A stretch of DNA of 64,000 nucleotides, from the NCBI GenBank assembly GCA_963971405.1, contig OZ020484.1, positions 36,912,770 to 36,976,769 of the forward strand, written 5' to 3'. This stretch comes from Psococerastis gibbosa. Lineage: Eukaryota > Arthropoda > Insecta > Psocodea > Psocidae. Shown here one piece after another: positions 22,911 to 33,695 of the stretch. Below the pieces are notes generated by a model that did no database searches, had not been told where the DNA came from, and worked only from the letters and a program-made list of their open reading frames with translations. Each line of letters opens with the position of its first letter. The stretch's first letter is position 1. Both the position numbers and the translations under genes were made by a program.

Positions 22911-23954
22911 CTTACAAATATAGGCGTAATTATTGATAATTTATTTTGGCTATTCCTCAGTTTTTGCATGATTTGATTATAAAGGTATATAGGTGCGGTA
23001 CCGGTAGGGTACCTATCTAATCTAAAATCAGTGGAAATTCCTGCATTGACAAAATAAAAGCTTATTTATTTTTTGGATAATATTATTTTATTTTTATAGG
23101 CCAGTTATTGTACGAGATAATATTGTTGTCGATCAAAAACCGGTGGTTTGGAATGGATCTCTTTTTTATAAGAGGCATGTTTGCCCACGCAGCCACTCAA
23201 ATTATGGGCCCAGCCAATAAAGAATTTCGCTTTGACATCATTTCTCAATGGATTTATATACGAAAGAAAGAAAATGACTTTTTTTTCATATGGGCGAATT
23301 TGGGCCTTTCGGCCCACTCTTACAATTAATTACATTAACACGAAAGTGGTCTGTTTATGAAATCTGCGCATAAATCACTTTCTTAAAATTAATGAAGACG
23401 GTTCAATGAACCATATGCGTGTAAAATTTCGGACCTTTGCCTCGCTGCGATTGACGGGACGATTCCCATGTACCGCCTATGTTTAACTTATTAAGAGGGG
23501 CATACAACTCAACTTTTTGTTCAAGAGGATATTAATATGCTGTAATTAAAATTGCGGTTGTTCATGTTTAAATATGAATTACCTTATAGGAATGTAAAGA
23601 AGCACAAAATATCAAAGAACAACCTTCAATCTTTAGAATTTGGATTATGTAGATAAATTGACTTATCTATTATAAATTAATTTATAATATGGTAGAGAAA
23701 TTAAAAATAAGTCTCTGCCATATTATAACTTAATTGATGATAGATAAGTTAAGTATCTACATAATAGTCTCCCTTAAACAAAAATCTAATCATTTTTTAA
23801 TGCACAAATGAAGAAAAAACAAAATGTCCATTGTGATATATATTTTTTTTGAAATTCAGTTCCCGCTTTTTATTATACTAGTAGACTAGTTTGTTTTGTT
23901 ACGTTTGCTACCAGTCGCAAAATGAAAGCCGAAAGGTAAAAAGTAAAAACAAAT
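22911..23954. other. Intergenic region VIPAS39-TRAPPC2
   Basis: The region holds a hairpin repeat copy at 23277-23325 and a large palindrome at 23638-23775. No coding sequence is supported. The TRAPPC2 promoter should lie in the last few hundred bases. Confidence 0.4.
23638..23775. repeat. Palindrome related to the core of the 35684-35959 foldback element
   Basis: Arms of about 55 bp (ATTATGTAGATA...CTTATCTATTATAAATTAA, then ATAATATGGTAGAGA) pair with their inverse at 23705-23768. The same arm sequence forms the centre of the foldback MITE at 35755-35890. There the outer GGTGGCCATTCCACC ends are present; here they are missing, so this is a core-only or solo copy. Confidence 0.65.
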
Positions 23955-26925
23955 ATGGCGAGTAATTATTACTTTGTTATTGTGGGTCGTAATGATAATC
24001 CTATTTTTAGCATAGAATTTACGTCAAACACAAAGGAACCTAAGGTAAAATTCATAAAAGTATTTCTATTTGGTTACGTCTCCAGAAACCAAAAGATAAC
24101 CCGATGGGGATGACGGCAGCTTGGTAGACTCGTCATTCAGTTTTAGACTACATATAACGTTTACGTGCTATGTCTAAATATCCTAATAAATGTACAGTAT
24201 TGCCATATAGGGGCTTTGATTTATGAAAATTAAGCCTCTACAGGCTTTACCACTCAGGTAAAGCCATGCCAGTAAAGTCTCGCGAGAGCCTTTTCATTTT
24301 TCTGTAAAAGTAAATTATAGGCCTAAGTCTTCGTTCTTTAGTTCCATACTGTAGCTGGACAGAAATTTAGTAATATGCTATTGTCTGGTCTAGCCATATA
24401 TTCTGTTACAATGTTTTCCTTTTTAATTTCCTATTTAAAGTACCTAGTATAAGGAAAGCTTTGTGATGGTCGAAATTTTTGATTACCGGTACGAGATTTC
24501 AGTGGATTTTCAAGTTTTGAGGTCCCAAGAACCAAAACACTTCTTTTTTTACGAAACGTCTGTCTGTCTTTTCTTCGATTTGTGGGCAAACTACAATGTC
24601 GATTTGTATGAAATTCGCCATGTACAGGCTAATTACAAAAATAATCCTTCGATGTCTTGATGTCTCGAGCCATCACAGTCTGGTTGCGCCGTGCGCGTTG
24701 GTTTTCGTCGAATACGTTCTGTCATAGCTTTTATAATTTTTGGGGGTTCTGTCTGAACGAGGTCGACCCGATTTTGGTTTTTCCTCAATTCTGCATTGCC
24801 CATTGTATCTAGCGTACGATAAACAAACGTAAGCGAACCAACTAGCGGCTGCAAGAGCTTGAAGATCGCACTTTTGCTGCGACCACACTTATAGAGGGCT
24901 ATTACGGCTACCCTGTTCTCTATAGTTCCCAATAACTCAGCCATTTAATGGATTTTTGAAATGAAACTTTGAGATTCATTCAACAATAGGCAGCCAATTT
25001 AAACATCAGTAGGATAAAAAAAGTAGATTATAACTTTTTAGAATACAGCAGAGTAAACGTTTGTAACGTACAGAACATATGCCTAGACTAGGTACTAGAT
25101 TAGTTCTATGCTAATGTGTTTTTTATAGAAAGACGACCACAGACATTTAAATGAGTTTATTGCCCATGCTGCACTTGATTTGGTGGATGAGCATATGTGG
25201 AAGACTCCAAGCATGTACCTCAAATCTGTGGATAAGTTCAACCAGTGGTTCGTTTCCGCATTTGTCACTGCTAGTCATATGCGATTTATAATGGTACATG
25301 ATAACAAAAATGATGATGGAATCAAAAGCTTTTTTATGGAGATGTATGAATGCTATATTAAGGTAAGCCATCTTGATTTTTTAATGAAGATAGCTCATCA
25401 TGGCACGCCCATGAACACAAATAATTATTTGGCTAGTGAATTAGTAGATTTACATGTTAAATATGATCTGGAAACAGTGTGTAGCATTATATCAGGGGCG
25501 GGCACAAGGGGGGGGGGGTCATAGGGGTCATGACCCCCCCCCCCCCCCAAATTTTATTGGTAATTGAAAAAACAATACACATAACATCTTATTCAGGATT
25601 TTATTAAGTTCTGGTTCTGGCAGCCCTGGTGATGACCCCCCCCCCCAAAAAAGAAAATATCGCTGTACCCGCCCCTGCATTATATGGTATATAATACTGG
25701 CATTAAACTAACCTGTATTGAAGAGACAACCTCCTCGTTGTGAGCGAAATTAGAGGATTTATACAAATCTGGACTTGACCAGATTTAATTATAGAAATAA
25801 TAATAAAAAGTCTTTATAAAAAAAATGTAGATTTGATTTGAACCCATAATCTATGCCGCACTGAAATTATTGACCACAATAGATCTTGAAAAATTAATAA
25901 GTTGAGCAGTTCAAGTTCAAGTTCAAAACAGGTTAGCCATTGTTTACTGAGACATAGGCTAGGCGCATAATCCCTGTTTTAGGCTTCGTCACTGACTGAC
26001 ATCAATAATTATTGTATAAATACACAATACATATATAATTGATTTCAAGCTGCAGTGTATACGAATTTGTTTCTTAGCGTCATCAACTGTCAAAACTCTT
26101 AAACTTAGTGCTTAGGTTAGCTGGTAGAGTAGCCCTTCGGGGCTAAAGCTCGCCTAATTTAAAGACTTTTTCATTTCGGGTAAGATATAATACGATATAA
26201 ACAATACCTCTGCAGCCTGCACTGTTGTCCTAGTGACACAGTAGCAGCTGGAAAACACCCCGCATATTATTAGAGCCAGTGGGTCTACTATAGTCTATGG
26301 CGATGATTTTTAATCTTAATTTGGGATCCAAAATATAAACAAAATAAATTTAGAATGGAAAATGCAATTCAAAAATGTTTTGTTTACATTGCTAAGCCCA
26401 GGAATATGTTAATACTAAACGGCATAGTAGGCCCGCTGGGATGAAGAATGTAAACATGATAATTTTACAATGAAGAGTGCTATTCAAAAGTTTTGTTTAC
26501 ATTTTTACTTAGTAGCCCCGCAGGTGCCCGTAGTTTTTGCATAAAGTCCAATATCTCATGAGATAACATAAAATATAAGAAATTTTCCACTACAATTAAT
26601 TTCACATTTTGTGGTACTAATTAGCTACAGTGGTTGAATTTGATTAAAAAAATATAGGACTCTGTGGATGTCAGGTGGAAGAATTTTCGAAACCTCGTGT
26701 AAAAATGTCAAGGAACACTATATGATATTCCATTTATGGCTCCACGATCAATATTTCATGGGAAATTTGACTTAGTGCAAAAAACAGAAAGTTTCCTGTT
26801 TAACAGTATAACTTTTTTCTTTGCAGTATTCAATGAATCCGTTTTATAAAATAGGAACGCCTATCAGATCCAATGCTTTCGAACGGAAAGCTCAACTCTA
26901 CGGTCGCAAGTTTCTTAACAGCTGA
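23955..26925 (+). CDS. Trappc2: TRAPPC2 (sedlin), TRAPP complex core subunit
   Basis: Three exons give 140 aa, the same length as human: 23955-24044, 25129-25362 and 26827-26925 (TGA). Sedlin is a longin-fold core subunit of TRAPPII and TRAPPIII, Rab-GEF tethers in ER-Golgi and Golgi traffic. Conserved stretches are [82 protein letters not shown] and the terminal [10 protein letters not shown]. All junctions are phase 0. Introns 1 and 2 hold a mariner transposase fragment and a hAT-like MITE. Identification is firm. Confidence 0.96.
24450..24640 (+). repeat. Partial copy of the 400-bp interspersed repeat
   Basis: GGAAAGCTTTGTGATGGTCG, GATTTCAGTGGATTTTCAAG, GAGGTCCCAAGAACC, GTCTGTCTG and GATTTGTGGGCAAACTAC match the left half of the 3660-4035 element. 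This copy accounts for the open frame 24463-24660. Confidence 0.6.
24640..24944 (-). pseudogene. Tc1/mariner-superfamily transposase N-terminal fragment
   Basis: The reading (minus) begins [17 protein letters not shown] and continues with [17 protein letters not shown] and, after a frameshift, a [12 protein letters not shown] stretch, then [12 protein letters not shown]. This is the N-terminal helix-turn-helix DNA-binding region with the GRP linker of a Tc1/mariner-type transposase. The catalytic DDE/D domain is absent and two frames must be combined, so it is a dead fragment in TRAPPC2 intron 1. Confidence 0.75.
25493..25677. mobile_element. hAT-like MITE with perfect 8-bp target duplication
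   Basis: The ends are CAGGGGCGGGCAC and GTACCCGCCCCTG. They are flanked by an exact 8-bp direct repeat CATTATAT (25485-25492 and 25678-25685). CAGGGGCGG-type termini with 8-bp duplications are diagnostic of hAT elements. The interior is 185 bp with long G and C runs and no ORF. It lies in TRAPPC2 intron 2. Confidence 0.92.
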
Positions 26926-29345
26926 TCAAAATTAATATTTTAAATCCAATGTGTGAAAAGTCGTATTAAGAAAATGTATATAATCATGAAATTCAATCAC
27001 GTGTATGTAAGATAATGTAATCACCAGTGATCCACTAAGAAAATTGTTCATGGGAGCAAATAGTCCAGTTCTGTTGGCCTCGCATTTTTTTCAAAATAAA
27101 TTTTTATGTTTTTAGAGGTGCTGAATCCGATTCTGTCAAATCAAATTCTCCCAAATTTAGTGGCGGTACATTGTCAAAAATTTTAAAAAAAAAGTGAACA
27201 AATCGGGGTCCGAGGTTTTCTGGCTGTAGCTTTCTATAAACTGATGGTATACTTTGGGTGCAGCAGCCGAAGCGCGCGTGTGAAATCTTTATTAGTATAA
27301 TCTATTGTGCGCGGGTATGTCCATTAACATGGATTAATCAAATTTCCTTTCTGTAATGAATACACGTGCAGCCTGAAGGCAGATGTTTTTTTGCATGGTT
27401 GAAAACAGTTCGAAAATTTCTCAACCTTCGCTGGGTATTACTGTAGCGTACTTACCGGAAAACAAATACTGTACTAATGTAATGCAATTGTATTACCTAC
27501 TGGTAAGCTTATGCCTGGGATGAAAATTAGTAAGCCCCAAGTAAAAATTAACTTTGTCAAAGAATTCCAAAATTGGTGAAAAAGCCTCAGCATTACTTTG
27601 GGTTGAGCAAGTCTCAAATAGTTGATAAGGTATAACTGCTAGTGGGTTCTCTCAGTACATGGAAGTTCTCGCCGAAAACGCCCTGGGTTTTTTAATTATG
27701 GGTTTCTGGCATAGTTAATTTTTTGAAGTTTATTTGGGTTTTACTAACTGACTCAATAAATTAATTGTTGACTGTAAAATTACAAACGTTTTCTCCCACT
27801 GTCCTGGCGTTTTCTCAGTTATACCCTATGCCCTCCTATTTAAGCATATTTAAGTATAGAACGTTCAAGTAAATAATTAAGGTACATGTACTCGTATTTC
27901 GTTTTTATTTTGTCCATTCCTGGATTTATATTTAGGAGAATGATTATTAAATAAATTTATAAGCGGTTAACATGCTTCCAAATCTGTTAAGGGTCAGTCT
28001 ATCCACACGATTCATTGCATCCACTTCAATCACGAATATTTCCTTCGAAATAATCGGTAAAAATATTTTCGTAATTGACCCTGAGACTACTGCTATTCAG
28101 TTGCGAAATACATTAGTCCTAACTCCTAAGTTAACTACATAGCTTCAAGTAACTCGAAGAAATTAAAATTGGAATCTGGAGTTTGAGACGCAGGGATTTG
28201 GTTTTGATTGTAGGAATTAGAAGAGGGTGGGAGCGCAAAATAAAATTTAAAAATTATATTTTCCTTATTCGCCAACCCCTAGTAATGATTTTCTTTTACC
28301 TACCGGCTACCATATAGGCTACTTTAAATGAAGCTGGTTTTTTCGCTGGCGCGAAACGCGTTGTGGATATTAGAGAATTGTACCGGTAACACTTACACGT
28401 TACGTTCATGTATTGTAAAAAGCTTACGCCATTTCTACATTATGAAAGATCTAAATCCTTTATCCTGCTGAAATAGGTAACAACATGGGCTAAGCTCACT
28501 ACCCTTTAGCTCTACCCTTTACCAAAAAGCGAATGATTCCCAGTCAGCATGATGAGCTTCACTTCTACAAATTAATATTGGGCTAGATATTCTTTCATGA
28601 GATTTTAGTTAAATGAAATCGTATAAGGCTCCAAAAATGAATTTCTCACTTTGATTATATTAGGTCTAGGAAATGATCAAAATAGGTCACATAAATTATG
28701 AAATCCTTTAAATGGGCAACTTTCCTATAGAGTATAAAATTGCTGGCAATTCAAAAATTATTTATGGTGACAATGGATGCTCTACCCAAGCTAATCAATC
28801 AACAACAGAGCGAGGATTTTCAATAAGTTAATCATGGGCGCTATAATTGGAAATCGCCACCAAATCACTGCACAATAGGAAAGTTATTCATCGTGGTCCA
28901 ATACAACGTACGGTACTGAAAAGTTTCTAAAGCCTATATAAAATGCTCAAAGAAAATAGAGAATTTGTAGCTAATTCCTCCTCCACTTCACCCGAATTTA
29001 TCTACTCTAGCCCACAGAATACCATAACATAATAGCCTATCCTATACAATTCATGCGTATCTAGCATGACATCTACATATCGCATCTACGATCGTAGCCT
29101 ATTTAAGCCTATATATTATGTTGTTCTGTGGTAGGCCTATCTAGTTTCGGCCTAAATAAATTATATTTAATAAACAAGCATAATAACTAACGGCTACCAG
29201 TTTTTATGCATTGAAACCCCGGGCACAGACCACTGACCCTAATTGAAATTTGCGTGCATCTGTATTTTTTCCTGCCAAGTAGGCACCTAGTTAGCGGCTA
29301 TTTATTCACGTATAGGCTACCGTACTACCGTTTTACTTAGATCCC
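26926..29345. other. Intergenic region after TRAPPC2
   Basis: I see no gene, RNA or well-bounded repeat in this AT-rich stretch. Short open frames lack coding character. TAGGCCTA/TAGCCTA-like motifs recur, as they do across the window. Confidence 0.35.
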
Positions 29346-29353
29346 AACTAGTC

Positions 29354-29533
29354 CAAGGGCGGATCCAGCCGAAAATTTAGGGGGGGGGGTGTCACAAGTT
29401 TTTTGTAAGTTTAAAAGGTTTTTTTTTTTTTTTTTTTTGAAAAGTTGAGTTTTATTCCATTTTTTTTACTAGATATCTTATGAATTTACTCATTTAGGGG
29501 GGTCATGACCCCCCCTCCGTGGATCCGCCATTG
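29354..29533. mobile_element. hAT-like MITE with near-perfect 8-bp target duplication
   Basis: The ends are CAAGGGCGGATCCA and TGGATCCGCCATTG. They are flanked by AACTAGTC (left) and AACTTGTC (right), 7 of 8 matching. The arms contain G-tracts and C-tracts around GTCATGACCCCCC, like the element at 25493, so the two probably share an autonomous parent. Confidence 0.88.
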
Positions 29534-29541
29534 AACTTGTC

Positions 29542-31130
29542 CTTGTCATGACCAAAAGAAAAGGTGGATCCGATAAAGACGAGATGATCTAGCCTCTCTA
29601 GCGGATAGCATGTTTGCCCTATATAGGAAGGTAGGGACGCAGATCCGAGTACCTACAGCTCTTGTTTTTCCTGTTTTACTTTTTGGAGCAAAAATGTGTT
29701 GAAGATTGACCAAGAAACAACTCTTGTTATGTGGATGATGTGAAAGTAGTAGCCTATACTTAGCCTAGCTGAAAAGGTGAAGTAAACGCCAACAATCCTA
29801 AGATAAGGGTATCGTGGGCGGACGGTGGCAAGTGTATAAGAAGGTGAGGGGATGAGCGTAATGGCAGTCACACAGCAGCAGCTTCGAGCTTCCGATCCTC
29901 CAAGGTAAGCTCTTATTGTGTATTTTTTGCTTCTCATGTCATGTGTAACTGAATGCACCTTTATGGCTCAACAAGATGCAAAGTTGGATGTCAAACTGCC
30001 CTGATTTCAACATTGTACGTGAAATATTGAATTAGCCTATAGTCAATGCTGCGCTGTTTTTCTGTGTGAATATGTGTACATTTTAGTTAAAATCGTAAAG
30101 ACAGACGATGGAAGTGAAACTTGGGTACCTTTAACAGGGACACATTTTAATTATTTATCAATCACATGGCTGGATATTGTTAGTCATTCAATTATTTCGA
30201 CGCCTCACTTAGACAAATCCTCAACAATATTGTACAATTTTAGTGAGAAAATAGATTACAAGCAACGAGAATACTTGAAATTCTGGCCTAATACCCGAAG
30301 GCTAGACTAGAGGGACACATACAGTACATGTATATATGGGACAACCGCAACACTATAGTCGCAAATACGCCCCGACATCTAGTTCTATTAGATCCATCAC
30401 GGGCCACGGCCTACCGGGTCCACGGTATTTTTGTCTCTCAAATGTACATTGTATGATTATATTATATATTATTATTAGTATATCAGCAGGAGTTGAGGCG
30501 ATCTAGAAATGTGAGCAAAACGAACACTACGTCGCACCGTCCGTCTCTCTATTCATCATGTCATGGATAATAATGTTACTATGCCCAATTATCGAAGTTT
30601 TCGTCACACAAAAAGGTTCCGGTCAGAATTTGAAGACCCTCCTATAAGTTTCACTTTAAAAAAAGAAGCGAATATGTTATAAGCTATTATTAAAATAATA
30701 TATTCTTACCATTTACATTTTTTTTCCTTACAGATTCTGACATTATTGTGCAGAATGGCATGCCATAGCTCTGCTTTTCTTTCACTAAGTTTCCTGGCAG
30801 CTACGCTTCTTTTGTACCAAGCAGGTATATACCCAAATCCTTTAAATTCAATCGACCTGTCGGTTGTTACAGGTACCCAGCAGTGGGTTTCTAGCGCTTA
30901 CGCAGATTCTTTGTGGAGATCTGATTCCGACAAGTGTAGAGGTCATATTTGTTGAAGGCTCATCAAAGAACCGTACGAGTAAACCCGTAAATTCTTTCCT
31001 ATTGTTATGAATTAGTATAGGTACCGATATAGATAATGTAAGAAGTTCCATCGTAAACTATTGTCCTAGGGTTAAATTTCCCAAAGCACTGAATTGATAG
31101 ATCGGATGATTGCATTGTTAAAATGAACTT
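29542..31130. other. Intergenic stretch with no supported gene
   Basis: An open frame at 30074-30310 (78 codons) begins after an acceptor-like TTTTAG but has no recognisable domain or partner exons. 30740-30960 has open frames on both strands, the minus one rich in Arg and Lys, without a family match I can name. I annotate neither as a gene. Confidence 0.35.
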
Positions 31131-31133
31131 TGA

Positions 31134-31486
31134 ATAGTTTTACGAATGAAATTAAATTAAAAATTCACAACCGGTTTCGGCTCACGCCATCGTCAAGTGC
31201 GATTGAAAACAGATAAAACAAAAGGTATGCAAGCTAAAACAAAATAAAACTCATTGTCAGGATAACACACAGCATCGCATGTTGGCGCTTCCATTGGTTA
31301 ATGTGTAATTGTTCAATTTAAATTGTTTACTTTATGCGATGCTGTGTGTTATCCTGACAATGAGTTTTATTTTGTTTTAGCTTGCATACCTTTTGTTTTA
31401 TCTGTTTTCAATCGCACTTGACGATGGCGTGAGCCAAAACCGGTTGTGAATTTTTAATTTAATTTTATTCGTAAAACTATACAAAG
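31134..31486. mobile_element. Long inverted-repeat element, arms about 148 bp, containing ACCGGTT...CATCGTCAAGTGC
   Basis: The arm AGTTTTACGAATGAAATTAA, AATTCACAACCGGTTTCGG, CTCACGCCATCGTCAAGTGC, continuing to GATAACACACAGCATCGCAT, recurs almost perfectly inverted at 31338-31485. The loop is about 55 bp. There is no ORF. The minus reading of each arm has GATGGCGTGAGCCGAAACC, a stem-loop followed by GAAAC. This resembles the degenerate hammerhead-like motifs of invertebrate repeats. Confidence 0.8.
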
Positions 31487-31799
31487 TTAATTTTAATAAT
31501 GAGTGACAGCAAGTTTTACGTTACTAAGGAGACTATTATGTTTATGGATGATTGCATGGTCTAGAACGGACAGACCAATATATTACAACACATTAATAAT
31601 GGCAGGGTATGTAATGCATTGGGCCATGAATTATAAATAATTTTTTTTAAACATATTTTGGGGAGATTCATCTACCTATTGAGATGGCGACTTTCTGAAA
31701 ATTTCTTCACAACTTTTCATATCATGACCCCCTGAGCCTAAAACCACCCTCCATTCAAAATGTTATATATATTGGTGTATGTATGTACATCGATTTTAG

Positions 31800-31926
31800 G
31801 CGCTTATTCCACCTACGTCAATAGTAAATGTGGTATTGGCGTGGTAGCAGACATTAAAGACAGTCTAAAAATATCTGCTACCACGTCAATACCACATTTA
31901 CTATTGACATAGGTGGAATATGCGCC
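31800..31926. mobile_element. Foldback MITE, GGCGC..ATTCCACC family, copy 2
   Basis: The 127-bp palindrome starts GGCGCTTATTCCACC and ends GGTGGAATATGCGCC. It is flanked by an exact TTA duplication (31797-31799 and 31927-31929). The centre carries CGTGGTAGCAGACATTAAAG, shared with the copies at 4643 and 44277. The arms otherwise differ from the other copies. Confidence 0.85.
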
Positions 31927-31929
31927 TTA

Positions 31930-32660
31930 GGAAACACTCTAACTTCCGCAAATATTATCCGATTTTGATTAAACTTGGCACAAAAATTGATCATACAAAT
32001 GTCTTGATCGAGTTCGTTAGGTGCCCATTCCACATACGTACAACGTCAATGAAAATTATGAAATTGAAGGATGTTTCAATTTTACTCTATGCCATTGTTA
32101 AAATTGATCAATTATCAATTGATAATAGAGTAAAATCACAAACAATGAAACAAACAATCTAAAATTAAAAATTGGCGTCATGTGATATGACAAGTACAAC
32201 TATTTTAATTGATTTCTCTAAAAAGAAAGCATTTCTGTATAAAAATTATAATAAGGATTAAATAATAAGGCGACGAAGAAAACAAATACAATTTCAAGAA
32301 GCAAATGCAAACAAATTTCAAAAATTTGGCGCATACGCTTCAATTAAAAATTGTCAATTTTTGAAAAAACATATGGAATGGTCCCCATCAATGAGAAATT
32401 GAAATGTCCTTCAATTTCATAATTTTCATTGACGTTGTACGTATGTGGAATGGGCGCCATATCCAGCTAAATCCACTGTCTAGTTACAAGATGGCGGCCG
32501 ATTGAAACCTTATATAATTCATATCTCAGTATTGGTCGCTAAGGAATGAATTAAAATCTGCCCGAAAGCCCGTATTATTATCCACGATAATGGTGATCAA
32601 CACTTTTTACGACAAATCAACCATTTTAAGATGGTGTCTAGTCAAAGTGGAAAATAATGA
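31930..32660 (-). repeat. Interspersed repeat interrupted by a foldback MITE (paralogue of 58625-58880)
   Basis: Flanks 31960-32019 and 32459-32660 together match the reverse complement of 58625-58880: AAACTTGGCACAAAAATT, AAATGTCTTGATCGAGTTCG, CAGCTAAATCCACT, GGGC/GCCCGTATTATTATC and CAACCATTTTAAGATGG. In the 58 kb copy the sequence runs straight through GTTCGCTAACCAGC, so it acts as the empty site for the insertion here. Confidence 0.8.
32020..32458. mobile_element. Foldback MITE, GGCGCCCATTCCAC family, copy 3 (inserted in a repeat)
   Basis: The ends are GGTGCCCATTCCACATACGT and ACGTATGTGGAATGGGCGCC. The left flank is TTA and the right flank ATA. The 439-bp interior includes about 160 bp homologous, in inverse orientation, to 4745-4925 (TCTATGCCAT, TTAAAATTGATCAAT, AAAATCACAAACAA, TTTTAATTGATTTCT). 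This ties the two copies into one family. No ORF is present. Confidence 0.85.
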
Positions 32661-32879
32661 AGTTTTTATTTTTATTACATAGGCATACATAGCGTAGGTA
32701 GCGTAGAGGAATGCAGGGTCTCCCTACACCGGATCGGCCAGAGCCGAAAGGGATTTTTTTTATTCCAAACCACGACTGAAATTTGGGAAAGCAACCTTTT
32801 TCGGTTTTGTTACTCTAACACTCAAAACATGCCTGACATTAGAAAGGTTCCACAGAGAAATTATTATTTTTTAGTAATT

Positions 32880-33065
32880 TTTCAAGAAAATTGTATTTTT
32901 TTTTGCCCCCAAACTATCAAGGGCAAGCGACCTATTGGAATTTGTTTACATTAATAACTACAATATATGTGAGTTTAGAGAAAGTCGTTGATGGGGCTGT
33001 TTTAAAAAAAAAATATATTTGCCGTTTTAATGGAGTTATAGGGGAAAACCCCCAATACAATATTT
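32880..33065 (-). repeat. Half copy of the 400-bp interspersed repeat
   Basis: GCCCCCAAACTATCAAGGGC, CCTATTGG, TTAATAACTACAATATATG and GAAAACCCCC match 49220-49380 and the reverse of 3870-4035. This repeat accounts for the open frame 32891-33121. Confidence 0.6.
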
Positions 33066-33695
33066 ATATTCAAACAAAAAAGAATAATAAAGGCGTGTCT
33101 GTGAAAGTATCACCCCGATAGGTCTGACAAATAAGTTGATGGACGGACCACCTCACGAAGATGTCCCACGCCGCGCCTGAGCTGCAATTTTTAAACAAGT
33201 TGCTTTGATATCTCATCAGCACTACCTATCTTCTCGCAGTTTCAAGTTGATGATGGTTTATATTTTTTTTATAAATTAGGAATTTTTTCATTATGGACTT
33301 TGTAAAAATATGACATGTAAGCCTGGATGAGGCGATGAGCTTATGACGTGAACACGTCAATACGTGCATCGAATGTAAGCTTTTGAAATGGTTTTTCATT
33401 TCACATAATAGTTATGAGCATGCGCACCTTAAGACTGGGGAATAATTTGCCCACGCGTCTCCCCGTTTTCAAAGTAATGAGTCCGGCGATGATAGTGGCA
33501 ATCAAAACAAACTATAAATTAGATAGGCTATGCGAAACTACGGGAAGTTAGTGTGCACACATGAAGGCAAATTATCCATAAATCATAGCTTCGGGCTATA
33601 TGGGACAAAGGAGGGGGGAACCAGCCCAGGAACTTAACTGGCAAACCTTCTGTACAAGAGAAGACTAATGTCACATTTTCTCAACAGACGCTACA

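Noticed and set aside
30074..30310. 78-codon open frame preceded by an acceptor-like TTTTAG
   Set aside because: No recognisable domain, no partner exons and no donor in a sensible place. It is likely chance or decayed sequence.
30740..31051. Possible degenerate ORF on either strand around 30.8 kb
   Set aside because: Frames are short and interrupted, and I could not link them to a transposase or host family.
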